Origin: Meconema thalassinum
Lineage: Eukaryota; Arthropoda; Insecta; Orthoptera; Tettigoniidae
NCBI GenBank assembly: GCA_946902985.2
Contig: OX336388.2
Location: 1,499,864,545 to 1,499,928,544, forward strand
DNA length: 64,000 nt
Reading direction: 5' to 3'
Shown here: positions 12,626-22,344 of the stretch, piece by piece
Layout: every line of letters begins with the position of its first letter
Numbering within the stretch: position 1 is the stretch's first letter
Made by a program: the position numbers and the translations under genes
The notes under the pieces: generated by a model
The model's database searches: none
What the model saw: only the letters and a program-made list of their open reading frames with translations
What the model was told of the DNA's origin: nothing

Positions 12626-13129
12626 GAAATGCGTTGCCCTCGCACATGATGTTGATGCATTGTCAAAGGAAAACATTCCATGTTACGAACATGGGCCGCA
12701 TAACCTGTACCGAAAGCCAATTCTGGACAGCAGTTCCTTGAACTCAATTTGCCAACATTTTCTTGTATCTTTCCATGTGGTATGTCTCTGTACCTCAACA
12801 TACAGAAGAGTGCTTTAAAAATCATGTCTTGTGTACATATTGGAAAATGTAGTGAGTGTGGTTTTTGCCGGAGTGGATACTCGCTAGTAGAAATTATTTT
12901 CAGTAAAATAGACTGGTTCACAATTTGGTAAGTGCACATTGAGGTATATAACGGCGGGATGCCTTAAGTGTTAAGGAAACGGCAATAGCCGCCTCAGAGC
13001 TTCGTTGCTATTGAAATTATGACCAGACCGATATTTGTACTTAACTATGCGGGATTTGTGAGCCCAGTGTTTATGAAATTGAACGTAGCTCTATCGCTAC
13101 CTTTATTTAATAGCCGCTACTGTAGTGTT

Positions 13130-13460
13130 TAAAAATTAAAGGTGGTATTAGAAGGCGCTTCCCCTAATTTTTTTACCCCTGGCACTACAGCCCATGAAGG
13201 GCCTAGGCCTATCATTCGACCGCTTCCCAGCCATTTGGCCTGCAGATATTGTGGTGACGCGTGGTCAGTGCATAGTGTCCCCTCAGCCGTTAATCTTGTT
13301 CTTCGTGACCGGCGAGCAGCCTCACAGCTACTCAATTGTCCTCACGAATCTGAGTTCAGCCCGTTGCAGCCCTCACGTCAGTGTCTAAAATCTCTGACAG
13401 AGCCGGGAATCGAACCCGGGGCCTCCGGACGGGAGGCAGGTGCGCTACACTGTTCTTATT
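13130..13460 (-). repeat. tRNA-related SINE
   Basis: On the minus strand the right end reads like a tRNA arm: GTGCGCACC-like sequence, CCTCCCGTCCGGAGGC and then the B box GGGTTCGATTCCCGG at about 13,405-13,420. The body (AGTAGCTGTGAGGCTGC..., CACGCGTCACC...) has no coding potential. This is a different family from the one at 3,528. Confidence 0.65.
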
Positions 13461-13844
13461 GTGTTTATATATATCTTGAAAAAGATAATAAATGAATTGG
13501 CATTTTAAACCCGGCCGAAGCCGTCGGATTTTTTAAGAGCGTTAAAAAAATCCCTCAGTATGCCTTCCTTCGGAGGGGAAGTAAAGCCGGCGGTCCCATG
13601 TCATAGATTTATGGCATGTTAAAGATCCTTCCACTAATTGCACCTGTGTGAAGCTAAATTGGATAGGTTAAGAATGTAAACAACGCTCTTAGGTTTCTAC
13701 GTTCGTTGCCAAGCGCTGACTGCGGTGGCGTCTAGTAGCTAAGTTCTGAATTAGACCTAGTAGTCGTTGACGGTGGCGCTTGGCGGCAAAAGTAGGAACT
13801 ATTTGAAAAATTATAAGTTGCAGTACTTAAAATTAAAAAACAGA

Positions 13845-13965
13845 TACACACACTAATACAGTCATCACAATTAACACCGGTTATCAGACAGATTCTACAC
13901 ACACCCAAAGTACACGGGGCTACATGACCGCGTTGTCGCAGCCCCTAAACTTAAGAACCAACCAA
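13845..13965 (+). repeat. SINE tail fragment, CACACTAATACAG family
   Basis: Same family and orientation as 2,590-2,735. It ends with an (ACCA)n-like stretch (AACCAACCAACCAACC) at about 13,955-13,971. Confidence 0.6.
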
Positions 13966-14079
13966 CCAACCGAATTGGCATGACCTCCTAGAGGGATATA
14001 TAGAAAATCGGATGTCATACCTTGAGGTAGTGTTGCCATGGAAACGGACTTGCGATTAGTTCATCAATCAGAGCGAAGA

Positions 14080-14475
14080 TAGTTTTTTGCGAATATCTTT
14101 GAAACTGTTGGTTTTAGGGCCTTAAAATGTAGTTTTCGGTGTCCCGCAGGGACATACCGAGTATTGTTTCTTGCATCGAGGGGAGTAAAATGAGCTTTGT
14201 CCGGTCTTTATGCGACAACTTCGATATTTTGTCCTGGTTGAGTATTTTTGGTGACATTTCAGTTATGTTGCCCATTCCACGGGAACAATGATTTATTTCC
14301 GGACGAAAGGCAGCCTATATGTTATCCCATGGTATAAGCTGTCTCCATTTCAAATTTCATCCAAATCCGTCCAGCCGTTTTAGTGTCAAGAGGTAACAAA
14401 CTAACACACACACTCACACACACACACACACGGACACACAGATTTTCACAATTATAATATATATAGGGATTAGCC
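14080..14475 (+). repeat. 3' end of an interspersed repeat
   Basis: The segment with AAATCCGTCCAGCCGTTTTAG, then ACACAC runs and an AATTATAATATATATAG end, is the typical end of a widespread insect repeat. A related end lies at about 10,880-10,975. Confidence 0.45.
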
Positions 14476-14633
14476 TGTGCTTGAGTGCAAAAGGGCCGAA
14501 ATCAGAAGAATGAGAAAGACTATCGAAAATTCATATAGCCAGCGGTTCGTTCTGGGTCCTAAACTATGTTTATGCAAAATTTGGTTGAGATTGGTGGAAC
14601 GGTGTAGATTTGTATACGGAACAGACCCACCCA

Positions 14634-14690
14634 CCCACATACATACATACATACATACATACATACATACATACACACACACATACAGAC
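14634..14690 (+). repeat. (ACAT)n microsatellite
   Basis: About ten tandem ACAT units followed by ACACAC. Confidence 0.9.
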
Positions 14691-15495
14691 TTTCACTTTT
14701 ATATATAAGATATAATAAGCTGATGTTAGAGGCCTACTCGCACAAGGGCCGAGGTGATTAATTTTAAGACGCCGAGGCCCCTTGATGCCTCAGATGCCTT
14801 GAATGGTCCGAGGGGGGTCAAAAGTCTCCCGGACCTCCTCATAGGTAATGATTGACTTTGTCCCCTTTGCGAGTAGCCCTCCCTTATTTAAGTTGTAAAC
14901 AAAGACGCAGAATATCTTAGCTAGCTAACAACTGGGGTCACAGGCCTATTTGCGCAAGGGTCTAAGGGCGGGCCTCGACACTCATAGTCTCCTGGCCCGA
15001 GGCCTCGATGGGAACTCCCGTTCTTCCCAAATGGCCAGTCCGACACTGCTCTGTATATTATCATTTGCCATGGCAATAATATCGCTGGAGCGCTTTCGTA
15101 AAGATAGACTTTTAATTTTATCCAAAACGCTATCATACCGGGTTCATAGTTTATAGTTACTGTATTAATGTAATTAAAGGGTGGGAGAGTAAAATCAGAG
15201 TTATATAGTTTGATGACTGACAACCGTAAAAAATAATTATATAGCTTATACAATAGCTTCAAGATTAAATAAAAACCCGGCTCGAGGCCCGAGGAATCGA
15301 CGAGAAAAAGATCGTTAAAGACACGATTTAATCAGATTTACGGGAGTTTAAAACTATATTTAACCTTTATTTTAGGGGTATGGGTTGAGCGAAATAAGAA
15401 CAAGGCTACCCGAAATTATGACAGGTGCATGCGTATTGCTAATTGTACGTAAATATTACAAATACAGCAATTTTGTTCATAAATGCAATTTTAAG

Positions 15496-16840
15496 CTAAA
15501 CAACAAACTCTAGTCGCCAGTTTGTTTTTTTCGCGTACCGATCAATCACGCGAGATGGGTCAACATAAACATCGTAGTGGATGTGCAACAAAACAAGTCC
15601 GTTTAATCGTTCATCGGATATAGTTGACCGCAACCACGTCTTCAGCCTTCTCAAAGAAGAATATGACCTTTCCGATGAAGCGGCGCTGACGGGTAAAGTA
15701 GCCTAAATCTTGAGACATCGATGAATACTGGGGTACAACTCTTTATCGCAGGCAATTAAAGCTTCCATAGCTTTCTTTGGGATGGTTGATCCCGATTCAA
15801 GCTCCCGGGACCACTTGACCTTCCACATACGAAGTTCAGCCTGTAGAAGCCTTGCCGCCGACGCGGCAGAATGTTGATTGAGAAGTTTGAAGTACTTTGC
15901 AGCGATTGTGTCCACATCCGCTGACGTCCATGATGGTATTGGCATCATTGCTGATAGGCTGTGTAACTCTTGCGTTGCTTTAGGGAAGCGAGTGTTTAGG
16001 TCTTCTAGGACGTAGTCTAAAATGGGTATGACAGTGGCCCGGCGATAGTAGTCTTCTACGGTTGACGCTGGATGATTTTCGCGGTGCTTTTGCCGTTGTG
16101 CGATGCGTGGGAGCAGACGTTCGGTTCCAAGTTGTTTTGCCAGAGCTTCTGATTCTTGGAAGAGCTCAGCAAATTGTGTTTCGCACTCTTCGCGCCTCTT
16201 GCTCAACACAGCAGTAGTGTCGTCTAGCGCATCCTGGGCTTCCTTCAAGTCTATTTGCCCTTTTTTGAAACAAAATGCTGAGTGTTTTAGTGTCTCCAAG
16301 GATTTCAGACAAGCAAATGACGATAACTATAAAATCACTCTCACAAAGAGCAGCTATGAGCGTTGCCTTAGAAGCACTTTCTGAGTCTTTCCATAAAGTA
16401 ATCGAGTCTAAACTCTTGACTATGTTCGGGGGTAAAGAGCGAAATTGTACAAAACCGTCGTGCCGTTCGATCCACCGCGTCTCACAAAGTCCACATAAAA
16501 GTTCACCTAGAGTTGCTTTAAATACATAGGAGTGTTTCAATGGACGTAATAGTGGCCTTCATAACTCCTATTGCATTTCGCACGGCGACGACTTTCGAGG
16601 ACTTCGAAATAGTAAAATTCAGAGCGTGATTATAACAAGGGCACCTAACGGCATGCTCTGCTTCGGTTTGCACCTCGGCGACAGCACCACAAGCTACTGA
16701 CGCCATGATAGCGCACCCGTCAGTACCAACGCCAACACACCGACATAAGACAAGACTGTGATGCTTGAGAATCCTCAACACAGTTTCACCCACGTCTCTG
16801 CCGGTTACGATAGGCTCTGGGACTCCTTTGGTTTCTTGTT
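15496..16840 (-). pseudogene. hAT transposase, frameshifted
   Basis: This is the transposase remnant of the 7,890-17,826 element. From the N-terminal side it shows VGTDGCAIMAS (first catalytic Asp region), CPCYNHALNF (the conserved Cys/His-x-x-His motif), CETRWIERHDGF, a long helical insertion domain and finally the hATC dimerisation region (SASSERSYSSL, RLKTWLRST, ERLNGLVLLHIH) ending at a TAG at 15,496. The pieces lie in three frames (16,518-16,793; 16,166-16,540; 15,703-16,299) plus the C-terminal tail in another, so at least three frame breaks are present. It resembles the ZMYM1/THAP-related hAT proteins. The N-terminal zinc finger is not found; upstream there is only K/E-rich low-complexity sequence. 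Confidence 0.8.
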
Positions 16841-17826
16841 TCTTGCTGGTTCTCTCTTTGGTTTGCGTTTCCTTTTTCTCCTCTATAGTTCTTGCATCTG
16901 CATATTCATCTCTTGTTTGTTGGTCATATTCATCTTCATCCTCTGGTTCTGCTACATGTTTCTTCTTTTTCTTGATAGTAGGCTCTGCAACTTGTTTCTT
17001 GGCTTTATTTTTGGCTTTAAATTTTCTCTTCGAATCCTCCTTAGTTTCTTCTCCATCTTTATCTCTTGCTTGTGGATTTCTTCTTCGGTTTCTGCTTTCT
17101 TTGGTTCTTTTCCTTCCTGTAGCTCTCGCTCGGTTTCTGTTTCCGTCACGCTGTTTGCTTTTTCAATATTGTCATAATTTAGCATCTCTTCTCCAGTTTT
17201 CGGATTTGGCGATTCTTGCGCTAGCCCTTCAGTATTAATTTTATTTCTCTATCGACATTCCCTTCGTTTCGGGCGATATTTTCCTGTTCAGATACTGGGA
17301 TTTCGTCTTTTTTTCTTCCTTTTACTTTCCCTTTAATTACGTCTTTTCCCTTTAAACGGTTGTGCACTGTTTCTCAGAGATTTATAAAGCTTGTGAAGTC
17401 TTCATACAATTTACCTCGATAGACATATCTCAGGCGCGGGTGGAGCGGGCCGAAGGGGATTATTCGTTTGTACTCGGCTCCGTTCAGACAGGCGGCGCGG
17501 CGGCTGCGCTGTGCTCTGTCAGCTCAGCTCGTCACAACAATAGCAACAGTGCTGGAAAATAAGCGAGCGGGGTAGCGAGAAGAGAGCGTTGCGGCTAGGT
17601 AATTTAATATACTGTATATTGCACGATTATTAACTGAATACTAGTTAGGTTAAAACCGTTGTTTATAGTTCGTTTGGTGCGTCTCCTCCTTCGTTTCTCT
17701 CCTCCCTCTTCTCTCCTCTCCTTCGCTTTCCCCTTTTTTCTTTCTCTTTTTCCCTCTTTTCTTTTTTCTTAGGGGGGGGGGGGGCGACCTCCCCCCATCG
17801 CCCCCCCCCCCCTGGACCCGCCTCTG
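16841..17826. other. Low-complexity right end of the hAT element
   Basis: Positions 16,850-17,190 are strongly strand-biased (plus strand T/C-rich) and encode only K/E-rich low-complexity frames on the minus strand. Positions 17,690-17,820 are a pyrimidine-rich tract ending in G and C homopolymers next to the terminal inverted repeat. No gene is supported. Confidence 0.6.
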
Positions 17827-18205
17827 AGCACTAGAGGTTGAAGGTGTGGATGTTTGTGTGAGGAGTTGTGATCGCTTAGACACTTACCCTTCGGTGGTCG
17901 TCGGTGCAGCTCTCGGCAGCGGTCTGGCACAAGGTGACACTGAGGAAGACTGACCCCGAGTTACCTCACCTCTACAGCTTTATAGCCTTTTGAGTGTCGA
18001 GTGTGCACAATTGCACATTTCACAGGATGTGAGGAGTTGGCCGGGTCGATGAAGTTCAAGTGGCGGGGTTATTGGAGGTTGTTGCAGAAGTATTAGGCTT
18101 AGATGTGTAGTAGAATTTTATAATTTATTTCGAAGGCGTTTGTTTGGGGATAGATGTATGTGTCGTAGATAGAAGGGGATGAGGGTGCATCCCCCGGATG
18201 CAACA

Positions 18206-18329
18206 ATATATGCAAATGGTCGGTAATCCGCCTTTCAATATAGCAGAGGCAGAGTGGGGGAATGTTTGTTTCCAGTAGGACTGTGAAGAGGAGCAGCACA
18301 CGTGAGTTGCTCTTCTGCCCAGTCCTAGT
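18206..18329 (-). repeat. Right arm of 125-bp inverted repeat
   Basis: Reverse-complement partner of 5,461-5,585. The 370 bp between the hAT target duplication (ends 17,834) and this arm belong to the same older segment as 5,586-7,881. Confidence 0.75.
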
Positions 18330-18527
18330 GTAGGCTGGGCGCCAGATACTTGTTTCATGTATTACCCCTTATCTTCATGAAGCTAGAGAAGGTCTCAAAT
18401 GACGAATGTGATAAAGCTGAAACAGATTTGTGAACAGAAAAGTTTGGCCAGGGTTCTCTTATAGTTCAGAAGTTTGCAAAACTGTAGCACGACCACTTTT
18501 AACACAAGTTGTTTTGTTGTTGCTTTT

Positions 18528-18905
18528 ATCATTTGAGGGGCTTGGACATGGTGGTCATTGAGACCCATATACTTAGGTGTGTGTATATTTTTACGATAAC
18601 CTGTTGTAATATGGTGACTGTATTAGTTTGTCTTTGTACTTTAGGTGAGGATTGGGAGGGAGGCAGCCGTGGCCATAAATAAGGAACCATCTCGGCATTT
18701 GCCTGCAATAGACGTGGTAAACCACTTCCAAGATGGCCTAGTTGGGAATCGAATCTACCTCGCCTCAGGTTTGCCACATGAGGCTTAGCATACCCCGTTT
18801 CAGCCCTCAGATCAGAATTAATTTTATGGGCAGGGCCAGGAAACGAACCCAGACCTCTGGGGAAAGAACCGAGAATGCTAGCCACTACACGAGGTGGTCA
18901 AACAA
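18528..18905 (-). repeat. tRNA-derived SINE, long copy
   Basis: Minus-strand copy with the head at the right end. Its blocks (GGGGCTTGGACATGG, ACTTAGGTGTGTG, TGTATTAG, GGAACCATCTCGGCATTTGCC, CCACTTCCAAGATGGC, GGGAATCGAA) match 42,045-42,430 in order. The core is shared with the 3,528-3,835 and 41,645-41,975 SINEs but the tail differs. Confidence 0.7.
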
Positions 18906-19788
18906 GAATTGTGCCCAGGCATGTATCTAGGCCTAATGGGTAAGACTAGGGAGTTGTGTGTCTACAAGGTATAGGGGAGCTGAAAACATGGTAGCCTTTC
19001 TTCCTGGAACTACAAACTGTCATTCACTCATTGAGAACAGTTTCCAGATATACTGTAAAGAACCCATTACAGATTTGGGTGCTATTCAGCACCTAGAACA
19101 AATACTAGGTACTGAACTCCATTGCCATGCACAGGAATACAATGCTAACTTTCTTACATATTTTGGGTGGGCAAGCTAAGAGAACTTTAACCCCCAGTGT
19201 AAGAAAATGTCCCTACGATGCCAGAACAATCCTTGTTCTCTCAGCTATAAAATGCATGTTAGCAGGCTCCACCATCAAATAGGAAGGTACAATTTGACAT
19301 GCTGCATACATAAAATGATGATTACTAACACAGTAAGACTGAAACCTACAATGAAGCAGCACTCAAAAGGAGCTACGGGCTAACGTACACTACTGAATGA
19401 AGCCCTACTCTACTCCTAGGCTTTTATATCCAACAATGTAGTAGGCCTACACCTTGCAGGCTTTAGGCTAAGCATAATAGAGGACCACAGGAAAGATAAC
19501 AAAGTAGTTAATAAAGCCTACTATTATTTTGCTGGAGGGTATCTGCATTAATATCTTCTAGCAAGTACACAAACAATATTAACATATATTTCTAGAGCCA
19601 ACAAACATTCTCTGTGGACTTCATTTCGACTTTTTCGCCCATGCCTAGGATTGAACCAATCCTTGCCTTATTTCCTGGCACATAGGACACCAGAAGTCAC
19701 AGCCATGCAGAGTGTATGTCAAAATAGGACCAGGGTCCAAACCTGGGTGCTTCGATCACAAGTCACTTTGTATCTTCATTACTGTACT
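18906..19788. other. Intergenic, nothing recognised
   Basis: No protein-like frame, RNA gene or repeat structure was seen. The sequence contains many AGGCCTA-type hexamers but no clear period. Confidence 0.4.
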
Positions 19789-20832
19789 CAGAGGCGGTTC
19801 TAGCCCTGGGCCGGGGGGGCCTGCCCCCCCCCCCAGTTTTAGTGAAATAATTATTTTAAAATTCCTTGGTTACTAAATAAATTGATAATTTAGAGATATA
19901 ATTTATCTGATATAAAACAAACTAATGCATTTATTAAGTTAATTTTTCTTTCAATTTCAAGATTTATCTATTTTATTATATGTAATTTAAACACACAATT
20001 GAAATCGTGTATAAATATAATATTTTTAAAATGCGTAGTGCATACACCAAGATCAACATGTTAAGATATTTCTTTACAACAACAATCAGTCAACGCGGTC
20101 TGCATTCAAAGCCTGACAGACGACATTGTCGACTGCTCGTTATTCTAACAATCACAGAAAAGATTTATCGTTTCGCAACAGTCTTCAGTAGCAGACGATT
20201 AGTCGCTATGCTTGCGTAGACGTGTTCTTGTATTAGTTACGGTATGTCTAAACAGAGTAATATTTTGACGTTCTTTTCCCGTGACAAGCGGAAGTGCGAT
20301 GAAAGTGCATGTGAACCCAATGAACCGAAGAGTATTAAACTCTTTTCCCAACTTTGTGACTTAAATGCAAGTTCAGAAGTTTCCAATGTAGACAAACCTC
20401 CATGCGATGCAAGTGCATCGATATCTCCTCAACTCTGTGACAAAAATGTGAGTGCAACTGGTTCTAATATAGACGAACCATTACCATTTGATATCAGTGC
20501 ATCGATCTATGATGGTCCATGCCAACCACGTAAATCAGTTTATAAACAAACGTTACTATACAATAAGAACAGAAGTTTTAACAGTAAATGGTTTGATAGG
20601 TATACATTTATTGAATACTCTGAGAGCAAAGATGCTGTTTTCTGTTTTCCGTGTCGTCATTTAGTTCAATCTGATTCAAGCAATGCTGAACATGTTTTCA
20701 CTAAATCTGGATTTTGCAATTAGAAAAGAAGAGGAGAAAAACTTGCATAGCATGCTGATAGTGAATGTCATAAATCTTCAACAGTAAAGTGGAACAGTTT
20801 TCTGGAAAGTGAACGTAGCGGCACAGTGATTT
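19789..20832 (+). mobile_element. 5' part of a second hAT element
   Basis: The left end starts CAGAGGCGGTTCTAG at 19,789, close to the termini of the 7,890-17,826 element, and is followed by the usual G- and C-rich stretch. A transposase N terminus begins at 20,244. The element is cut at 20,833 by a LINE 3' end. I could not find the other terminus or a second copy of the preceding ACTGTACT. Confidence 0.65.
20244..20832 (+). pseudogene. hAT transposase N terminus (TTF-type zinc finger)
   Basis: The frame starts MSKQSNILTFFS, the usual opening of ZMYM1-like hAT transposases, followed by a variable acidic segment with degenerate repeats. Then comes the TTF-type zinc finger: SFNSKWFDRYTFIEYSESK, AVFCFPCRH. 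A stop at 20,721-20,723 interrupts; the same protein reading (HADSECHKSSTVKWNSF) continues to 20,832, where the (GAT)n tail of a LINE begins. The finger normally binds transposon ends. The catalytic domain is absent. Confidence 0.75.
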
Positions 20833-21360
20833 CGATGATGATGATGATGATGATAATTGTTGTTTTAAGGGGCCTAACATCGAGGTTATCGGCCCCTAAT
20901 GAAATGTAATGGCGTGAAATGAAAGGATGTAGATAAAAACAACTCACTGCCATGGATGAAACGAAAATGGTGTTTATAAAACAGACAGTGAGCCCCAACA
21001 ATTATGCCTTATTTGAATTAAAAGAATAAAAGGCGGATGGTAAAAAAGGATAAAACAAATAAGGCATAGTGAACAATAAAATAGATGAACACAATAAAAA
21101 ACATAAAACAGATTTAACCAGAATTAAAAGTCGTAACTACACATAAACACTTAAAAAAGTAACCACTCTCCCTCATGAACCGGATGACGAGGTCAGCTGA
21201 CGGCCCGTCATCACGGAGAATAAGGGAGAGGGTACTAGGCAGTTTAAGAGTCCCTCGCAGATCGGCCAGATCCACACACTCCAAGAGAAGGTGTGCCACG
21301 GTTAGGAGTAGTGGTTTTGTGACAGTTCTAGCACCTCCACCTCCACATTCCTCCACACAA
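20833..21360 (-). pseudogene. LINE 3' end with C-terminal ORF2 fragment
   Basis: On the minus strand, 21,356 to about 21,120 encodes TVAHLLLECVDLADLRGTLKL and DLVIRFMRESGYF, the distal end of a Jockey-like ORF2. The 3' UTR follows and ends with GGGGCCGATAACCTCGATGT and TTAAAACAACAATTATC, then a (CAT)n tail at 20,833-20,860. This is a 5'-truncated LINE insertion into the hAT transposase gene. Confidence 0.75.
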
Positions 21361-21660
21361 GATGGCGGCGCAACGATATCTCTCGAACTTATGGTCGGAT
21401 TTTAACGAATGAGGTGTCATTGAACTCGGGCTGACACCCCCTTCCCAATGAACAACATATTTCCACCCCAACATAAAACCTACCCCTACTAGGGGGTGAA
21501 ATAGTATTTTTTCTTGAGAATCTCTCTTTCCAATTGCAACATGTGAGAGTTTGAATGCCAAAATGGAATGAAACGTTGTTCTACACATGAGACATGTATA
21601 CGGTGAAAAGCCACTATGAATTAACATGCTTGTTTTTTTTTTTTTTTTTACGCATGCCCA
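21361..21660. repeat. Sequence related to Polinton terminal repeats
   Basis: The stretch with GATATCTCTCGAACTTATGG, ATGAGGTGTCATTGAACTCG, then ACCCCCTTCCCAATGAAC and TTCCACCCCAACATAAAACC parallels, block by block, 22,895-23,010 in the left terminal inverted repeat (ATCTCGCTAACC, GGGTGTCGTGGGACTCG, CTCCCCTTTTCTATGGAC, CCACTCCAAAATAAAAAC). It could be the terminal repeat of the older Polinton copy whose interior resumes at 46,338. Confidence 0.4.
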
Positions 21661-21706
21661 CCCATGGCTTTTGTAAGAGGGTGGGGGAGCGGATCCCTGT
21701 GGATGG

Positions 21707-21900
21707 GTTATTGTTGACGGTCATTGTTGCCGGGTCATTGTGGACGAGTCCTTGTGGACAAGTCCTTGTTGACAGGTCCTTGTGGACAGGTCCTTGTGGA
21801 CGAGTCATTGTGGACGAGTCCTTGTTGACAGGTCCTTGTGGACGAGTCCTTGTGGATGAGTCCCTTTGGACTGATCCCTTTGGACCGGTTCCTACGGACT
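21707..21900 (+). repeat. 14-bp minisatellite of dyad units
   Basis: About 13 units of 14 bp with consensus GTCCTTGTGGACRR. Each unit carries the dyad GTCC-N4-GGAC. Fourteen is not a multiple of three, so it is not a protein repeat despite the open frame across it. Confidence 0.85.
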
Positions 21901-22344
21901 AGCCCATGAATTTATTTAAATTATGTCAAAGGGCCTAACTACATTTTGCGTGTAAAGCAGTGTGTTGAACTGACGTTGTTCACCAGTCCCCCACTAGTAT
22001 AATGTGATAACGATATGAAAGGAAAGTGACGAAATACATGTGAACACGTGTGAGATGTCATTATTACCGTCCTCCTTGTGAAACAAGTCACATTCTGTTT
22101 TGGTTCATACGTGAGAAAATGCGAGTTCATGTGTAATATGACCTAACACACAGGTGTTCACCTGTACACGTGCGCGATAAGAGCTAACAAGTCACAACCT
22201 GTTTTGACAGTGGTGGGAGGTGAAAGGGGGGGGGGGGGGAGAGAGGGAGAGTCTGTGTAAGAGAGAACACAGGTGAAGAGAGAAAGAAATATGTATTGCT
22301 CATAATACATGTGGAGCTGACAACTGTACATAAAACTGTAGGTT

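Larger units (their letters stand above)
7890..17826 (-). mobile_element. hAT-superfamily element, 9.9 kb
   Basis: Both ends are visible. The left end starts CAGGGGCGGATCCAG at 7,890 and the right end, read inward on the minus strand, starts CAGAGGCGGGTCCAG at 17,826. The 8-bp sequence AGCACTAG flanks both ends exactly (7,882-7,889 and 17,827-17,834), as expected for a hAT target duplication. The transposase remnant (15,496-16,840) is on the minus strand near the right end. Most of the length is later insertions: a repeat block, Helitron and LINE fragments and SINEs. The element is dead. Confidence 0.85.

Noticed and set aside
16758..17238. Long Leu/Phe/Ser-rich frames that look like membrane proteins
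   Set aside because: They are antisense readings of K/E-rich low-complexity sequence within the hAT element.
18125..18358. Minus-strand 77-codon frame shared in part with 5,489-5,737
   Set aside because: The shared protein string comes only from the 125-bp inverted repeat; the frames diverge immediately outside it.
21594..21902. 102-codon frame with repeated tryptophan/valine motifs
   Set aside because: It is the 14-bp minisatellite read through; the unit length is not a multiple of three, so no stable protein repeat exists.
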